A stretch of DNA of 64,000 nt from Chloroflexota bacterium. Its GTDB lineage: Bacteria; Chloroflexota; Anaerolineae; Aggregatilineales; Phototrophicaceae. Below the pieces are notes generated by a model. That model worked only from the letters and a program-made list of their open reading frames with translations, had not been told where the DNA came from and made no database searches. Where the stretch lies: NCBI GenBank assembly GCA_020161935.1, contig JAIUNI010000002.1:558001-622000 (forward strand). The letters are read 5' to 3'. Made by a program: the position numbers and the translations under genes. This document shows positions 32,677 through 41,097 of this stretch, one piece after another; positions within the stretch are counted from its first letter, which is position 1, and the number at the start of each line of letters is the position of its first letter.

Positions 32677-32717
32677 CTTCCAAAACAAAAGCCTGCGATT
32701 GAGGGGGCTTGTTACCG

Positions 32718-33014
32718 TTACCCTGCTTTGCTGGCTTCCTCAGACTCGATTGCCAGCAGACGCGCCTGAATACGCACGCCGTTCTTCTGCCGCGCGGGTT
32801 CGGCGGCATCCAAGCCGTAGGTTTTGAGCGTGGAGACAACCCCTTCGATGAAAGCGTTTTTGTCGCCTACATCTTCGGGGTACGAGAACAACGCGCTCAC
32901 CAGCCTATCGGTGATCTGCGGCTTGCCCAACAGGCGGTAAGCCTTTTCGTTAAACCGCGCTTCACGGTGGAAAGCGTCAAAACGCTTCTTAAGTTCGCTG
33001 CTATCTGATGCCAT
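32718..33014 (-). CDS. Small hypothetical protein within the permease cluster
   Basis: A 98-residue, highly charged, probably helical cytosolic protein (SELKKRFDAFHREARFNEKA at the N-terminus). I recognise no family. The ATG at 33014 follows AAGGAGG at 6 bases, a near-ideal site; the frame extension to 33074 is rejected for this reason. It lies 32 bases after the permease gene and before the TIGR03943 gene on the same strand. Confidence 0.7.
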   Translation of the reverse strand: MASDSSELKKRFDAFHREARFNEKAYRLLGKPQITDRLVSALFSYPEDVGDKNAFIEGVVSTLKTYGLDAAEPARQKNGVRIQARLLAIESEEASKAG

Positions 33015-33046
33015 GTTAGCCTCCTTATGCCAGTAAAAGCCTGAAT

Positions 33047-34090
33047 CTAGAATACCACATTCAGGTTGAGCCACACGCCGATGAGCAAGGTCATCAGCAG
33101 CGGCAGCAAGATCAGGTAGAGGACGGTGCGCTTGCGGAACACGCCCATAAACATCAGCGTGCTCTTAATATCGACCATCGGCCCGAACGTCAGGAAGGTG
33201 ATGATCGACCCGGTGGTGAACGTGCCGAGGAACGACAGCGCGAGGAACGAGTCGACAGTTGAGCACACGCTGAGGACGAAGGCCATCGTCTGCATCACCA
33301 GCACCGAAATGATCGGACCGCGACCCAGCGCCAGCAGGACATCCTGTGTCACCAGCGTTTGCATGGCGGCTGCCAGCAAGCACCCCAGAACCAAATAGCG
33401 CCCCATCTCGAAGAACTCGTTGGTGGCGGAGCGCATGGCATCGCCCATACCCATCGCCAGCGTCTTGCGCTGGACAAAGTGCAGCGGTGGCATGTCACTC
33501 GACCCGCCCATGACGGGCATGAGCGAACGCGGTTGCAACACATCCTGCGGTCGTGCGCCGAGCGCGAACACCAACCCCGCGCCTATCGCCACAATGATCG
33601 TGAACACGAAACGCCCGATCAACACCGGGCCGAAGCCGAACGCAACATAAGTGCTGACCAGCACAATCGGGTTGATAACCGGCGCGGCCAGCAGGAAGGT
33701 GATGCCCACCCACATCGGCAGCCCTTTGTTGAACAGCCGCCGCACGACCGGCACGACACCGCATTCGCACACCGGAAAGGCGAAGCCCAAGAACGCGCCG
33801 GTGATGGTCGCCAAGATGGGGTTGCGTGGCACGACACGGGCGATGTCATCCGCCGTGAGGAACGAGTCGATCAGCCCCGCCACCAGCGCGCCCAGCAGCA
33901 GGAACGGCACCGCTTCGATGAATGTGCCGAGGAAGCGCGTGGTGAAAATTTCGATGATCGTACCCGCCGACTGCCCTGTACCCAGCACCGCCAGCGCGAG
34001 GATGATCGCGACCGCGAGGCCAGCGAGGATTAACCCGCCGCGCCACAGCAAGCGCCGCATATCGGCATCGGATTGTGAACGCACCTGCAT
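33047..34090 (-). CDS. UPF0718 (YraQ-like) permease
   Basis: A 347-residue membrane protein with about eight hydrophobic segments. It carries the family hallmark FAFPVCECGVVPVVRRLFNK, with the CECG motif inside the membrane region, and a duplicated-half layout. UPF0718 proteins are predicted two-component permeases paired with TIGR03943 proteins, as here. The Cys residues suggest metal or thiol substrates. The ATG at 34090 follows GAGAGG at 10 bases and is preferred to the GTG at 34108. Confidence 0.85.
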   Translation of the reverse strand: MQVRSQSDADMRRLLWRGGLILAGLAVAIILALAVLGTGQSAGTIIEIFTTRFLGTFIEAVPFLLLGALVAGLIDSFLTADDIARVVPRNPILATITGAFLGFAFPVCECGVVPVVRRLFNKGLPMWVGITFLLAAPVINPIVLVSTYVAFGFGPVLIGRFVFTIIVAIGAGLVFALGARPQDVLQPRSLMPVMGGSSDMPPLHFVQRKTLAMGMGDAMRSATNEFFEMGRYLVLGCLLAAAMQTLVTQDVLLALGRGPIISVLVMQTMAFVLSVCSTVDSFLALSFLGTFTTGSIITFLTFGPMVDIKSTLMFMGVFRKRTVLYLILLPLLMTLLIGVWLNLNVVF

Positions 34091-34159
34091 ATGCCAAAAA
34101 CCTCTCACTCGTGCGTTTTATTATGCTTAGATCTGATTAGGATAAAATTAGGAGGTAGA

Positions 34160-34759
34160 TCAAAAATCTTCAAAAATCTTCTTAATGTCAGAAACTAACT
34201 GATCCATATCGCTATGGAAATCAGGATCGGGGCGAGCTTGCGAAGCATTGCGATAGATAAGATCGTGCAGTCCTGCTGGCAATTCAGCCTTCAAGGGCAT
34301 CTTCGTCCTTCTTTGGACAAAAATAGGTATGACCGAAATATCCCGTTTAAGTGCCGTCTCAATTTCAAAACGGACAAAATCCTCTGGATCATTATTTAAA
34401 CGAGATTTATTCTTCCCTTTTGTCCAGCTTTGTCCAATGATGACTAGCATAACATGGCAAGCTCGCACACTTCGTTCAAGTTGAGACCGAAAATCGACCC
34501 CTCTCGGAATACTTTCCGTGTCCTTAAACACATTATCTTTACTAAACTCTTGTGCCAATCGATCATAAATGCGCCCACATACATCCTCACTATCTGTTCT
34601 GCGATAATTGATGAATATATTCATGTCGGGGTAAGGCGCAGCAGATGAGCTTGTGATCCGAAATTCAGTGAAAATGTCCGGGTTTTTACTAATCAAATCA
34701 TAAAACTGTGTTTGCTTATCACTTGGAACGCTAAAGGTAACATTAAGAGGCTTTGTCAA
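34160..34759 (-). CDS. TIR domain protein, second of an overlapping pair
   Basis: A 199-residue protein. Residues 1-45 hold a strand-helix segment (PLNVTFSVPSDKQTQFYDLI), and residues 46-199 a TIR domain starting MNIFINYRRTDSEDVCGRIY, with KDTESIPRGVDF and a WTKGKNK loop. TIR domains of this type can cleave NAD or signal through it. A TTG at 34759 with GAGG 9 bases upstream, inside the previous gene, gives this start; the Met at residue 46 would give a bare TIR domain. It overlaps the previous TIR gene by 17 bases and may be its frameshifted continuation. Confidence 0.75.
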   Translation of the reverse strand: MTKPLNVTFSVPSDKQTQFYDLISKNPDIFTEFRITSSSAAPYPDMNIFINYRRTDSEDVCGRIYDRLAQEFSKDNVFKDTESIPRGVDFRSQLERSVRACHVMLVIIGQSWTKGKNKSRLNNDPEDFVRFEIETALKRDISVIPIFVQRRTKMPLKAELPAGLHDLIYRNASQARPDPDFHSDMDQLVSDIKKIFEDF

Positions 34760-35294
34760 CGTTCACAACCTCTATTTCATCCACCCCAATATCATTCAAT
34801 TTAGTTATTAGGTCTTGGAACTTCTCGTTCCCAAATTCATTGATATTGAGGCTCAATGTAAGTTTAAGCGGCTTCCTGTTGGTTTCTTGCAGATCTTCAC
34901 TGGGGAGTTCTGCAGGAGCGCGAAGTGCGGTGATAAGCCTTTCAATACCCGATTGTGTAGATGTCCGCAAATCCAACATTTGCATTCGCTGCAACCGTTC
35001 AGGTATATCATTTAAGGCAATATCCCCCACTAATACGGGAATAACTGGTTTATTGCGACCTAAGAAATAACGATACTCGCTTGTCACAAAAGATGACTTA
35101 ATTGAACTCGGTGACAGCAGCACAACACAGTGGGACGATGTGCGTAATGCGGAGTCAATCTGCGCTTCCCAGTCATCATCAGCTTTTAAATCTGCATCCG
35201 ACCAAACGTTAAAACCTGCCAGTTTAAGCGAGGCATAAATCTGTTGTGCCAAATTGGCATCTTGTTTAGAGTAACTGATAAACACCTGCTGCAT
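34743..35294 (-). CDS. TIR domain protein, first of an overlapping pair
   Basis: A 183-residue protein. The TIR domain (1-125) starts QQVFISYSKQDANLAQQIYA and includes VWSDADLKADDDWEAQIDSA, with a Glu at the position typical of NADase TIRs. A linker and a short strand-helix-strand segment follow (KLTLSLNINEFGNEKFQDLI to EIEVVNVDKAS). The stop, read as TCT TAA T, interrupts what looks like one continuous small domain that resumes in the +1 frame in the next ORF. AGAGGAAG precedes the ATG. The region looks AT-rich and probably acquired. Confidence 0.8.
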   Translation of the reverse strand: MQQVFISYSKQDANLAQQIYASLKLAGFNVWSDADLKADDDWEAQIDSALRTSSHCVVLLSPSSIKSSFVTSEYRYFLGRNKPVIPVLVGDIALNDIPERLQRMQMLDLRTSTQSGIERLITALRAPAELPSEDLQETNRKPLKLTLSLNINEFGNEKFQDLITKLNDIGVDEIEVVNVDKAS

Positions 35295-35445
35295 ATTGCA
35301 CTTCCTCTTCTATACTACTTAGTGTCTATTATCAGCTAACTCAATAGCTTTGACAAGAATTTTAAATCGTTACTTAGGTTAACATTCCAAACCTTTGCTT
35401 CTGCATAAACTTGGCCTAAGCGGTTCTATGATCGCCCTGCTAACG

Positions 35446-35480
35446 CCCTACAATTGATAGGTATACCTTTAATTGTAGGG
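35446..35480. promoter_or_regulatory. Large palindrome overlapping the phzF ribosome-binding site
   Basis: CCCTACAATT (35446-35455) pairs with AATTGTAGGG (35471-35480), enclosing a second palindrome AGGTATACCT. The right arm contains the AGGG of the Shine-Dalgarno sequence, 9 bases before the PhzF start at 35489. It could be an operator at DNA level or a hairpin that hides the ribosome-binding site in RNA. Confidence 0.5.
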
Positions 35481-35488
35481 GGACGAAT

Positions 35489-36373
35489 ATGCCCAATTAC
35501 CCATTTATGCAGGTGGATGCCTTCACCAATGTAGCGCTCGGCGGCAACCCGTGTGCCATCGTGTTTGAGGCCGACACCCTCGACAGCACCGCCCGACAAG
35601 CCATCGCCCGTGAGATGAACCTCTCGGAAACCGCTTTTACCCAAACCCCGCCAGCAGGTTCGGATGTTGCCGCACGGTACTTCACCGTCGATGAGGAAAT
35701 CCCGCTGGCCGGACACCCGACCATCGCTACCATTCACGCGCTGGTGGAAACGGGGCGCGTCAAACTCACAGGTGACTACACGCGCATCCTGCTCGAACTG
35801 AAAGTCGGCCCAATACCGATTGAGATTTACGCGAGCGCCGGCAAGGTGCAGCGGATCGTCATGTCGCAAAAGAAGCCGCAGTTCCTCGCCATCCATGACC
35901 CTGCCGTTGTGCTGCCCGCCTTCGGACTGACGATAGATGACCTGCTGCCGGGGTATCCGATTCAAACCGTCAGCACCGGTACACCGCAGCTCATGATCGC
36001 CGTGCGTGATTTCGAGGCGCTGCGGCGGGTACAGGTCAACGCGCCGTTGTACAACCAACTCCGTGCAGATGGCGACTGGTTCAGCCCTCATCTATTCGTG
36101 GCGCGGGGTGTCACCGAGCAGGGGCATACCTTCGCCCGGCATGTTGGCCCGACGCTAGAAGACCCATTCACTGGCTCGGCAACCGGTGGCATGGCGGCCT
36201 ACCTGTACCACTACCGCATCATCACCCAAAAGGAATTTATCGCCGAACAAGGTCATTGGATCAACCGTCCCGGTCAGGCCACGGTGGAGATCGTGGGTTC
36301 GCCGGAAAACATCGAAACTGTTAAAGTAGGCGGCAGTGCCGTAACCGTTCTAAAAGGTGAACTCATATTATGA
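35489..36373 (+). CDS. PhzF family isomerase-like protein
   Basis: A 294-residue protein of the PhzF/diaminopimelate-epimerase-like fold. The N-terminus VDAFTNVALGGNPCAIVFEA, the catalytic Glu in NLSETAFTQ and VDEEIPLAGHPTIAT match the family; a C-terminal DPFTGSATGGMAAYL forms the second half-site. Family members isomerise small acids; outside phenazine operons the substrate is rarely known. Its stop overlaps the ThuA start (ATGA), so the two are coupled. Confidence 0.88.
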   Translation: MPNYPFMQVDAFTNVALGGNPCAIVFEADTLDSTARQAIAREMNLSETAFTQTPPAGSDVAARYFTVDEEIPLAGHPTIATIHALVETGRVKLTGDYTRILLELKVGPIPIEIYASAGKVQRIVMSQKKPQFLAIHDPAVVLPAFGLTIDDLLPGYPIQTVSTGTPQLMIAVRDFEALRRVQVNAPLYNQLRADGDWFSPHLFVARGVTEQGHTFARHVGPTLEDPFTGSATGGMAAYLYHYRIITQKEFIAEQGHWINRPGQATVEIVGSPENIETVKVGGSAVTVLKGELIL

Positions 36374-36990
36374 AAAAAGCATTGATCGTGCAGGGTGGTT
36401 GGGATGGGCACAAGCCCAAAGAAATTTCCGCTATTCTCGCCGCCGCGCTGCGCCAGAATGACTTCGACGTGAAAATCAGCGACACGCTGGATGCCTACCG
36501 CGACCTCAAGCTGACCGACTTCGACCTGATTGTGCCGAATTGGACGATGGGGACGATCAAGCCGGAGCAGTTGAAGCCCGTATTGGCGGCGGTCGAAAGC
36601 GGTGTGGGCTTGGCGGGTTTGCACGGCGGTATGTGCGACAGCTTCCGCAACGAGACCGACTGGCAGTTCATGACCGGCGGGCAGTGGGTGGCGCACCCCG
36701 GCAACGATGCGGCGCATTACACCGTTCTCATTGATGGTGTCGCCAGCCCGATTACCGAGGGCATCAGCGACTTTGAGGTGACGACCGAGCAGTATTACAT
36801 GCACGTCGATCCGGCAAATACCGTGCTGGCGACCACCCGCTTCGGCTCGACCGTCATGCCGGTGGTATGGACGAAGATGTGGGGCAAAGGGCGCGTGTTT
36901 TACTCTAGCCTCGGCCATCGTCCCGACGTAGTGGAAATGCCACCCGTGCTGACGATGATGACACGCGGGATGCAGTGGGCGGCGCGATAA
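36370..36990 (+). CDS. ThuA domain-containing protein
   Basis: A 206-residue protein with a class-I-amidotransferase-like fold lacking its catalytic triad, as in ThuA (trehalose utilisation). Key blocks are LIVPNWTMGTI, GVGLAGLHGGMCDSFR, TGGQWVAHPG and GKGRVFYSSLGHRPDV. It should be cytosolic and linked to sugar metabolism, but the reaction is not known. Coupling to the PhzF gene and the following GH38 gene suggests a carbohydrate context. Confidence 0.85.
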   Translation: MKKALIVQGGWDGHKPKEISAILAAALRQNDFDVKISDTLDAYRDLKLTDFDLIVPNWTMGTIKPEQLKPVLAAVESGVGLAGLHGGMCDSFRNETDWQFMTGGQWVAHPGNDAAHYTVLIDGVASPITEGISDFEVTTEQYYMHVDPANTVLATTRFGSTVMPVVWTKMWGKGRVFYSSLGHRPDVVEMPPVLTMMTRGMQWAAR

Positions 36991-37070
36991 ATATCATACG
37001 ACGTTTTGCCGCATTGGGCAGTTGTAATCACTGAAATTGTGTTTGAACCCTTGTCACAGGAGTTTCTATT

Positions 37071-39494
37071 TTGGCACCTATGAAAGTATATGTGATGCAG
37101 TCTGCCCATACGGATATTGGTTATACCCATCCGCAAGAGCAAATCGCCCGGATGTATGTCGAACACTATGACCGCGTATTGGAACTTTGCAGCAAAACGG
37201 CCAACAACCCGCCGGAAACCCGCTTCAAATGGACGTGTGAGACGTTCTGGCAGGTCAAAGTTTATTTAGGTCAGCGACCAGAGCGCCTCGAAGAATTTTT
37301 GAGTTTTGTCCGCGCTGGACAGATCGAACTCACCGCCACCTATCTGCACTTCACCGATATGATTGATACTGATGCCTACCGCCGCAGCATTCAAGCAGCG
37401 GTGGATTTTTGCCGGCAGCACGCGCTTCCGCTGCGGGTCGCGATGCACTGTGATATTAACGGTTGGCCGTGGAGTGTGGCGGATATTTTGGCCGAGGCGG
37501 ACATTCCCTATTTTTGCAGCCAAATTCATATCGACAATGGCACCGACCCGCTGGGTGCGCGCGGGAGTGTGCATTATCACTGGCTGCTCGAAAATCCACA
37601 GATTCGCTCAGACGCGCCGATCCGTGTCCCGCAGGGATTCTATTGGGGTGGCCCACAGGGCGGGAAAGTCCTGCACTGGTTGAACGAACATTACCTGCTG
37701 GGCAACGTACTGGGTGTCTCCAGCCCACAGCCGTTTGGCGCGGATAAAACCCGTTACTTCTACGAAACCGATCACCTGAGTGCCGCAGCGCTGTATGACA
37801 TCGCCCAGCGCGAACTGCCTAAATATGTCGAGCGACTGCAAGCAGCGGGTTATGGCTACGAGGTCATGCTCCTCAGCACCGGTGGTTATTATGTGGACAA
37901 TTCGCGCCCCGATGACCGCTACCTCCAAGTCATCGAGCGCTGGAACGCCGAGCATGACGAGATCCAGTTACAGACAGCGACCATCGGTGAATGGTTTGAC
38001 GTGTTGGAAGCTCATAAAGGCCAATCACTCCCTGAACGACGGGTGGCTTGGCCGGATCATTGGGCGCACGGTATCGGCACATCCACCACGCATATTGCAC
38101 AGGCGAGGCGCACCCAGCGCCGCCGCGATGATGTCGCTAAATTGGTAACCGAATCCGGCTCGGCGGAGGCAGCAGGCTATCTGGACTTAGCACTCGAACA
38201 GGAACGCCTGTCGCTCGAACACACCTTTGGCGCGTGGTCTACCAGTCATCGCCCGGAAGCAGCGAGTAACCACTTCCAACAAATTGCGAAGGAGTTGACC
38301 TTTCACCGCGCCGAACTCTACCTCGATGAGGCAGTAGGGACGGCACTTCGTCAGATGCCTAACGTCGATGAAACAGAAAGCCGTTTGTATATACCGGCTG
38401 GCGCGGAAACTTCCGGTCTACGTACCATTCACTTCAACGCCGGTGACCACAACATTGACCCCGATACAACGGTGCTGGTGGATGCCGATAACCAAACGTA
38501 TCCCATCCAGCATGATAATGAACGCACTTTGCAGCTCATGACGGTTGCTCCCATCCGTGACCAAACACGAACCTCGTTTGCACTCCGGCGTATTCAACCG
38601 GATTCGGCTCATGCGCGGCCTCGACCGGATACGCTGGAGCTATCGAGTGACGCATGGCGGCTGCGTGTCGATCCACGCACAGGCGGGTTGGCGAGCCTCG
38701 TGGAACAGGGCGGCCAGCGGGAATGGGCTGCCGGACAGCATCAGTTTGGATTTGGGCAGCTTGTTCACGAGACGATTGTCCATCCACTCGGACGCGATGC
38801 AGTCGGCAATCTGGCTCGTGTGATCCAACTCGGCATCGCCACCGCAGAGACACGCCGCCGCTTCCCGCCTACGTCCGTTCAAGAGCAGACGACAATTACC
38901 TTCCAGTCGGTTCCACAGCGCCTACAGGGTGCGGTCTACGATGCCATTTTATTGAGTGGTCACGCCAATTCAATTGGGCATGTCACGGTGACATGGCGCT
39001 GTTACCACCAACTGCCGGTGGTAGAACTGCTGTTAGACTGGCACAAATCTTGGTGTGATCGACCAGAGGCTGCCTACGTCTCCTTCCCCTTTAATGCTTC
39101 GAATGCTCGCCTCGAATTTGAAACGGGCGGTGGCTTTTTCCAACCGGGCAGTCATGAGGACAACGGACAGTTGGCTGGAACAGTTTCCAGTTATTACACG
39201 ATTCAACGTGCCGCGCATATCGCGGATGGGAATGACCGTTTGTTGTGGCTGCCGCTGGACGCGCCGCTGGTCATGCCGCAAGAGGCCAAGTACGACCGCT
39301 GGGAAACCGATGAATGGCAGTGGAACGGCTTTCTCGCCTCCATGCCGGTTAACCACTACTGGCACACGAACTTCCCGACGAGTCAGCGCGGCTACCTCCG
39401 CCTGCGCTACCGGTTTATCAACCCGACGCTGTTTGCCAGCGACAAAGCGGCCATCCAAACCGCCCTGCCGCTCGATGCGTTTGGCTGGCGCTGA
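37071..39494 (+). CDS. GH38 family alpha-mannosidase-like glycoside hydrolase
   Basis: An 807-residue protein without a signal peptide. The N-terminal alpha/beta-barrel domain starts VYVMQSAHTDIGYTHPQ, with the zinc-binding HTD, and MHCDINGWPW carries the expected nucleophile Asp near residue 125. A three-helix bundle with ERLSLEHTFGAWSTSHRPEA follows, then beta domains to the end. It should cleave alpha-mannosides in the cytosol. A TTG at 37071 has AGGAG at 8 bases; the ATG at 37080 is the alternative. The nearby GH130 locus supports a mannose-glycan role. Confidence 0.85.
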   Translation: MAPMKVYVMQSAHTDIGYTHPQEQIARMYVEHYDRVLELCSKTANNPPETRFKWTCETFWQVKVYLGQRPERLEEFLSFVRAGQIELTATYLHFTDMIDTDAYRRSIQAAVDFCRQHALPLRVAMHCDINGWPWSVADILAEADIPYFCSQIHIDNGTDPLGARGSVHYHWLLENPQIRSDAPIRVPQGFYWGGPQGGKVLHWLNEHYLLGNVLGVSSPQPFGADKTRYFYETDHLSAAALYDIAQRELPKYVERLQAAGYGYEVMLLSTGGYYVDNSRPDDRYLQVIERWNAEHDEIQLQTATIGEWFDVLEAHKGQSLPERRVAWPDHWAHGIGTSTTHIAQARRTQRRRDDVAKLVTESGSAEAAGYLDLALEQERLSLEHTFGAWSTSHRPEAASNHFQQIAKELTFHRAELYLDEAVGTALRQMPNVDETESRLYIPAGAETSGLRTIHFNAGDHNIDPDTTVLVDADNQTYPIQHDNERTLQLMTVAPIRDQTRTSFALRRIQPDSAHARPRPDTLELSSDAWRLRVDPRTGGLASLVEQGGQREWAAGQHQFGFGQLVHETIVHPLGRDAVGNLARVIQLGIATAETRRRFPPTSVQEQTTITFQSVPQRLQGAVYDAILLSGHANSIGHVTVTWRCYHQLPVVELLLDWHKSWCDRPEAAYVSFPFNASNARLEFETGGGFFQPGSHEDNGQLAGTVSSYYTIQRAAHIADGNDRLLWLPLDAPLVMPQEAKYDRWETDEWQWNGFLASMPVNHYWHTNFPTSQRGYLRLRYRFINPTLFASDKAAIQTALPLDAFGWR

Positions 39495-39498
39495 CTAT

Positions 39499-39993
39499 AT
39501 GACGCACCCGACCATTCCGCTTGACCGCTGGCAGCCGCTTACGGTCAAGGAAGTGTGCGACCTCTTTGACGGTGCGCCGTTCCAGTGGACGGTGGCGGGT
39601 GGCTATGCCATCGAGTTATTTATCGGCAAATCGATTCGGGGACACGCTGATACCGATGTGCTGATCTTCCGCGACGAGCAGCTAAAAGCACAGACATGGT
39701 TAAAGGACTGGCGGTTGTACGCGGCTGACCCTCCCGGTACGCTGCGGCTGTGGCACGTGGGCGAATATTTGCCGGCGAGCATCAACGACGTTTGGATACA
39801 CCACAAAACGGTCGATGCGTGGCAGATGCAGTTCATGATCAGTGAGGTTGAGGGCGAGGAATGGGTAAGCAAACGCAGTCCGTTGATTCGCGGTAAGCGT
39901 GATGACCTCATCATCCACTATCAAGGTATCCCCTGCATCGGCGCTGAGGTGCAGCTGCTGTACAAGGCTAACATAGCTGTAACCATTTCGTGA
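39499..39993 (+). pseudogene. 3'-truncated nucleotidyltransferase (aminoglycoside-2''-adenylyltransferase-like)
   Basis: The first 157 residues match the nucleotidyltransferase fold: FQWTVAGGYAIELFIGKSIR, then GHADTDVLIFRDEQ with the catalytic Asp pair, and CIGAEVQLLYKA. At about 39968 the gene runs into DNA homologous to the RHS gene at 41.7 kb in reverse orientation, adding a few foreign residues and a stop. About 30-40 C-terminal residues seem lost. It starts 4 bases after the GH38 gene. The protein may still fold, but I treat the gene as broken. Confidence 0.65.
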
Positions 39994-40165
39994 CATCACC
40001 CGATCCATCACGCCTTCTACTGGGTCGCGAGTGAGGAACATTCCTAAGTTGGGGTTAGCATAACGGGCGCGGAGATAAAGTAGGCCGCTGGGATTAGTGT
40101 ACTCGCCAGTAAGACTGAGGTTTACTCTAGAGCGAACTGAACTGCTCCAACGGATTGCGATAAGT
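39968..40165 (-). pseudogene. RHS core fragment
   Basis: On the minus strand this reads LTGEYTNPSGLLYLRARYAN and PNLGMFLTRDPVEGVMDRV, nearly the same as the intact RHS core at 41.7-41.9 kb. An upstream piece (NFDTYRNPLEQFSSL) is in a different frame. The fragment ends abruptly inside the nucleotidyltransferase gene. It is a displaced tip junction without an attached toxin. Confidence 0.75.
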
Positions 40166-40243
40166 ATCGAAGTTGGTGCATACTTCTAAAATTGTCACAA
40201 TTAGAAAATTTCAATACACAATTTAATGTCACACGATTAAAAA

Positions 40244-40813
40244 TCACAGCGTATCAAACCTCATCCCCGTAAATCTTTTCTCCTCAAGAGCTAGTTTTAA
40301 CACCTCAGAAACAACAATGATGAGCGTATAGTCCGCCAGTCGGAATATATGATGATTTTCTGCTGACCTAGATATGAGATGAATATTTGTCAGACTTCGT
40401 ATTTTCCCAATTTTCCCGGGAGGGGCATATTCTTCATAATACTGAATCGTTGTACGGTCATAATCCAGACAGTTTAACTTGGATACAATATTAAGAATCT
40501 CATAGTTCTCTTTATCTGGTAAAACTGTAACCGGAATTCGTTGAATCGCATCAGCTTCAAAATCTTCAATGATTTTTGCAAGCGCACTATCTACAATAGG
40601 TACTTGCCAAGGTGTCATAGCAAAATGAACGGGATTGCCGATTACTTCCGGATCAAGAACAACTTTCAGTTTTTCGATCTTCGGTAGCCCAAAAGGGATC
40701 CCTTTGGTAAAGGAGTTGGGGGGAATAACCTCCCCAACTTCATCAACAATGTCTAGAGGCAACCACCTGTTTTCTAGTTCGACATCAAAGATTAGTCTAA
40801 AGAAGTTCATCAT
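40244..40813 (-). CDS. Imm11-like immunity protein (DUF1629 type)
   Basis: A 189-residue cytosolic protein. The pattern IPVTVLPDKENYEILNIVSK, then CLDYDRTT and a C-terminal LIIVVSEVLKLALEEKRFTG, fits the Imm11/DUF1629 immunity family. Its ATG overlaps the stop of the AHH toxin frame (ATGA), the usual toxin-immunity arrangement, so it should neutralise that nuclease. The region looks AT-rich. The family is assigned from pattern only; the immunity role is well supported by position. Confidence 0.65.
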   Translation of the reverse strand: MMNFFRLIFDVELENRWLPLDIVDEVGEVIPPNSFTKGIPFGLPKIEKLKVVLDPEVIGNPVHFAMTPWQVPIVDSALAKIIEDFEADAIQRIPVTVLPDKENYEILNIVSKLNCLDYDRTTIQYYEEYAPPGKIGKIRSLTNIHLISRSAENHHIFRLADYTLIIVVSEVLKLALEEKRFTGMRFDTL

Positions 40814-41097
40814 GGTAATTTTAGCAGATTTCGCGCTTCACTTCCGGGTGTCATAAGTTCCTGTTTGATTTTCCATAATTCACTTTGGAGAGCGTGACGG
40901 AACTGATTTCCTTGTAGTCCTTCGACCGCTGCCAATAGGCGATCCCAAATATATTGATGATATAGCCAATCATGAGGACCTTGATGATCAGCTAGACGAA
41001 TTTTGTTCCAAACGGAATCAATACTGAGGCCTGCCCACTTGAATATACCACGAAAAATATCTGACCATTGGTTTTTATTTGTGGCAATGTGATGCAC
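40810..41097 (-). CDS. AHH nuclease toxin domain, frameshifted from RHS
   Basis: A 95-residue frame starting HHIATNKNQWSDIFRGIFKW and including WNKIRLADHQGPHDWLYHQY, the conserved His and Asn pattern of the AHH nuclease (HNH/EndoVII-like) toxin domain. The frame stays open upstream through SGDPTGDV to about 41146, so the domain belongs at the C-terminus of the RHS protein in the neighbouring frame. A one-base loss near 41130 would separate them. It is followed directly by its Imm11 immunity gene. Confidence 0.75.
   Translation of the reverse strand: MHHIATNKNQWSDIFRGIFKWAGLSIDSVWNKIRLADHQGPHDWLYHQYIWDRLLAAVEGLQGNQFRHALQSELWKIKQELMTPGSEARNLLKLP

Noticed and set aside
33359..34033. A 224-residue plus-strand frame
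   Set aside because: Antisense to the UPF0718 permease; extreme His/Arg/Gln content marks it as a shadow.
39055..39498. Upstream extension of the nucleotidyltransferase frame
   Set aside because: It overlaps the GH38 gene in another frame; family similarity starts only after the ATG at 39499.
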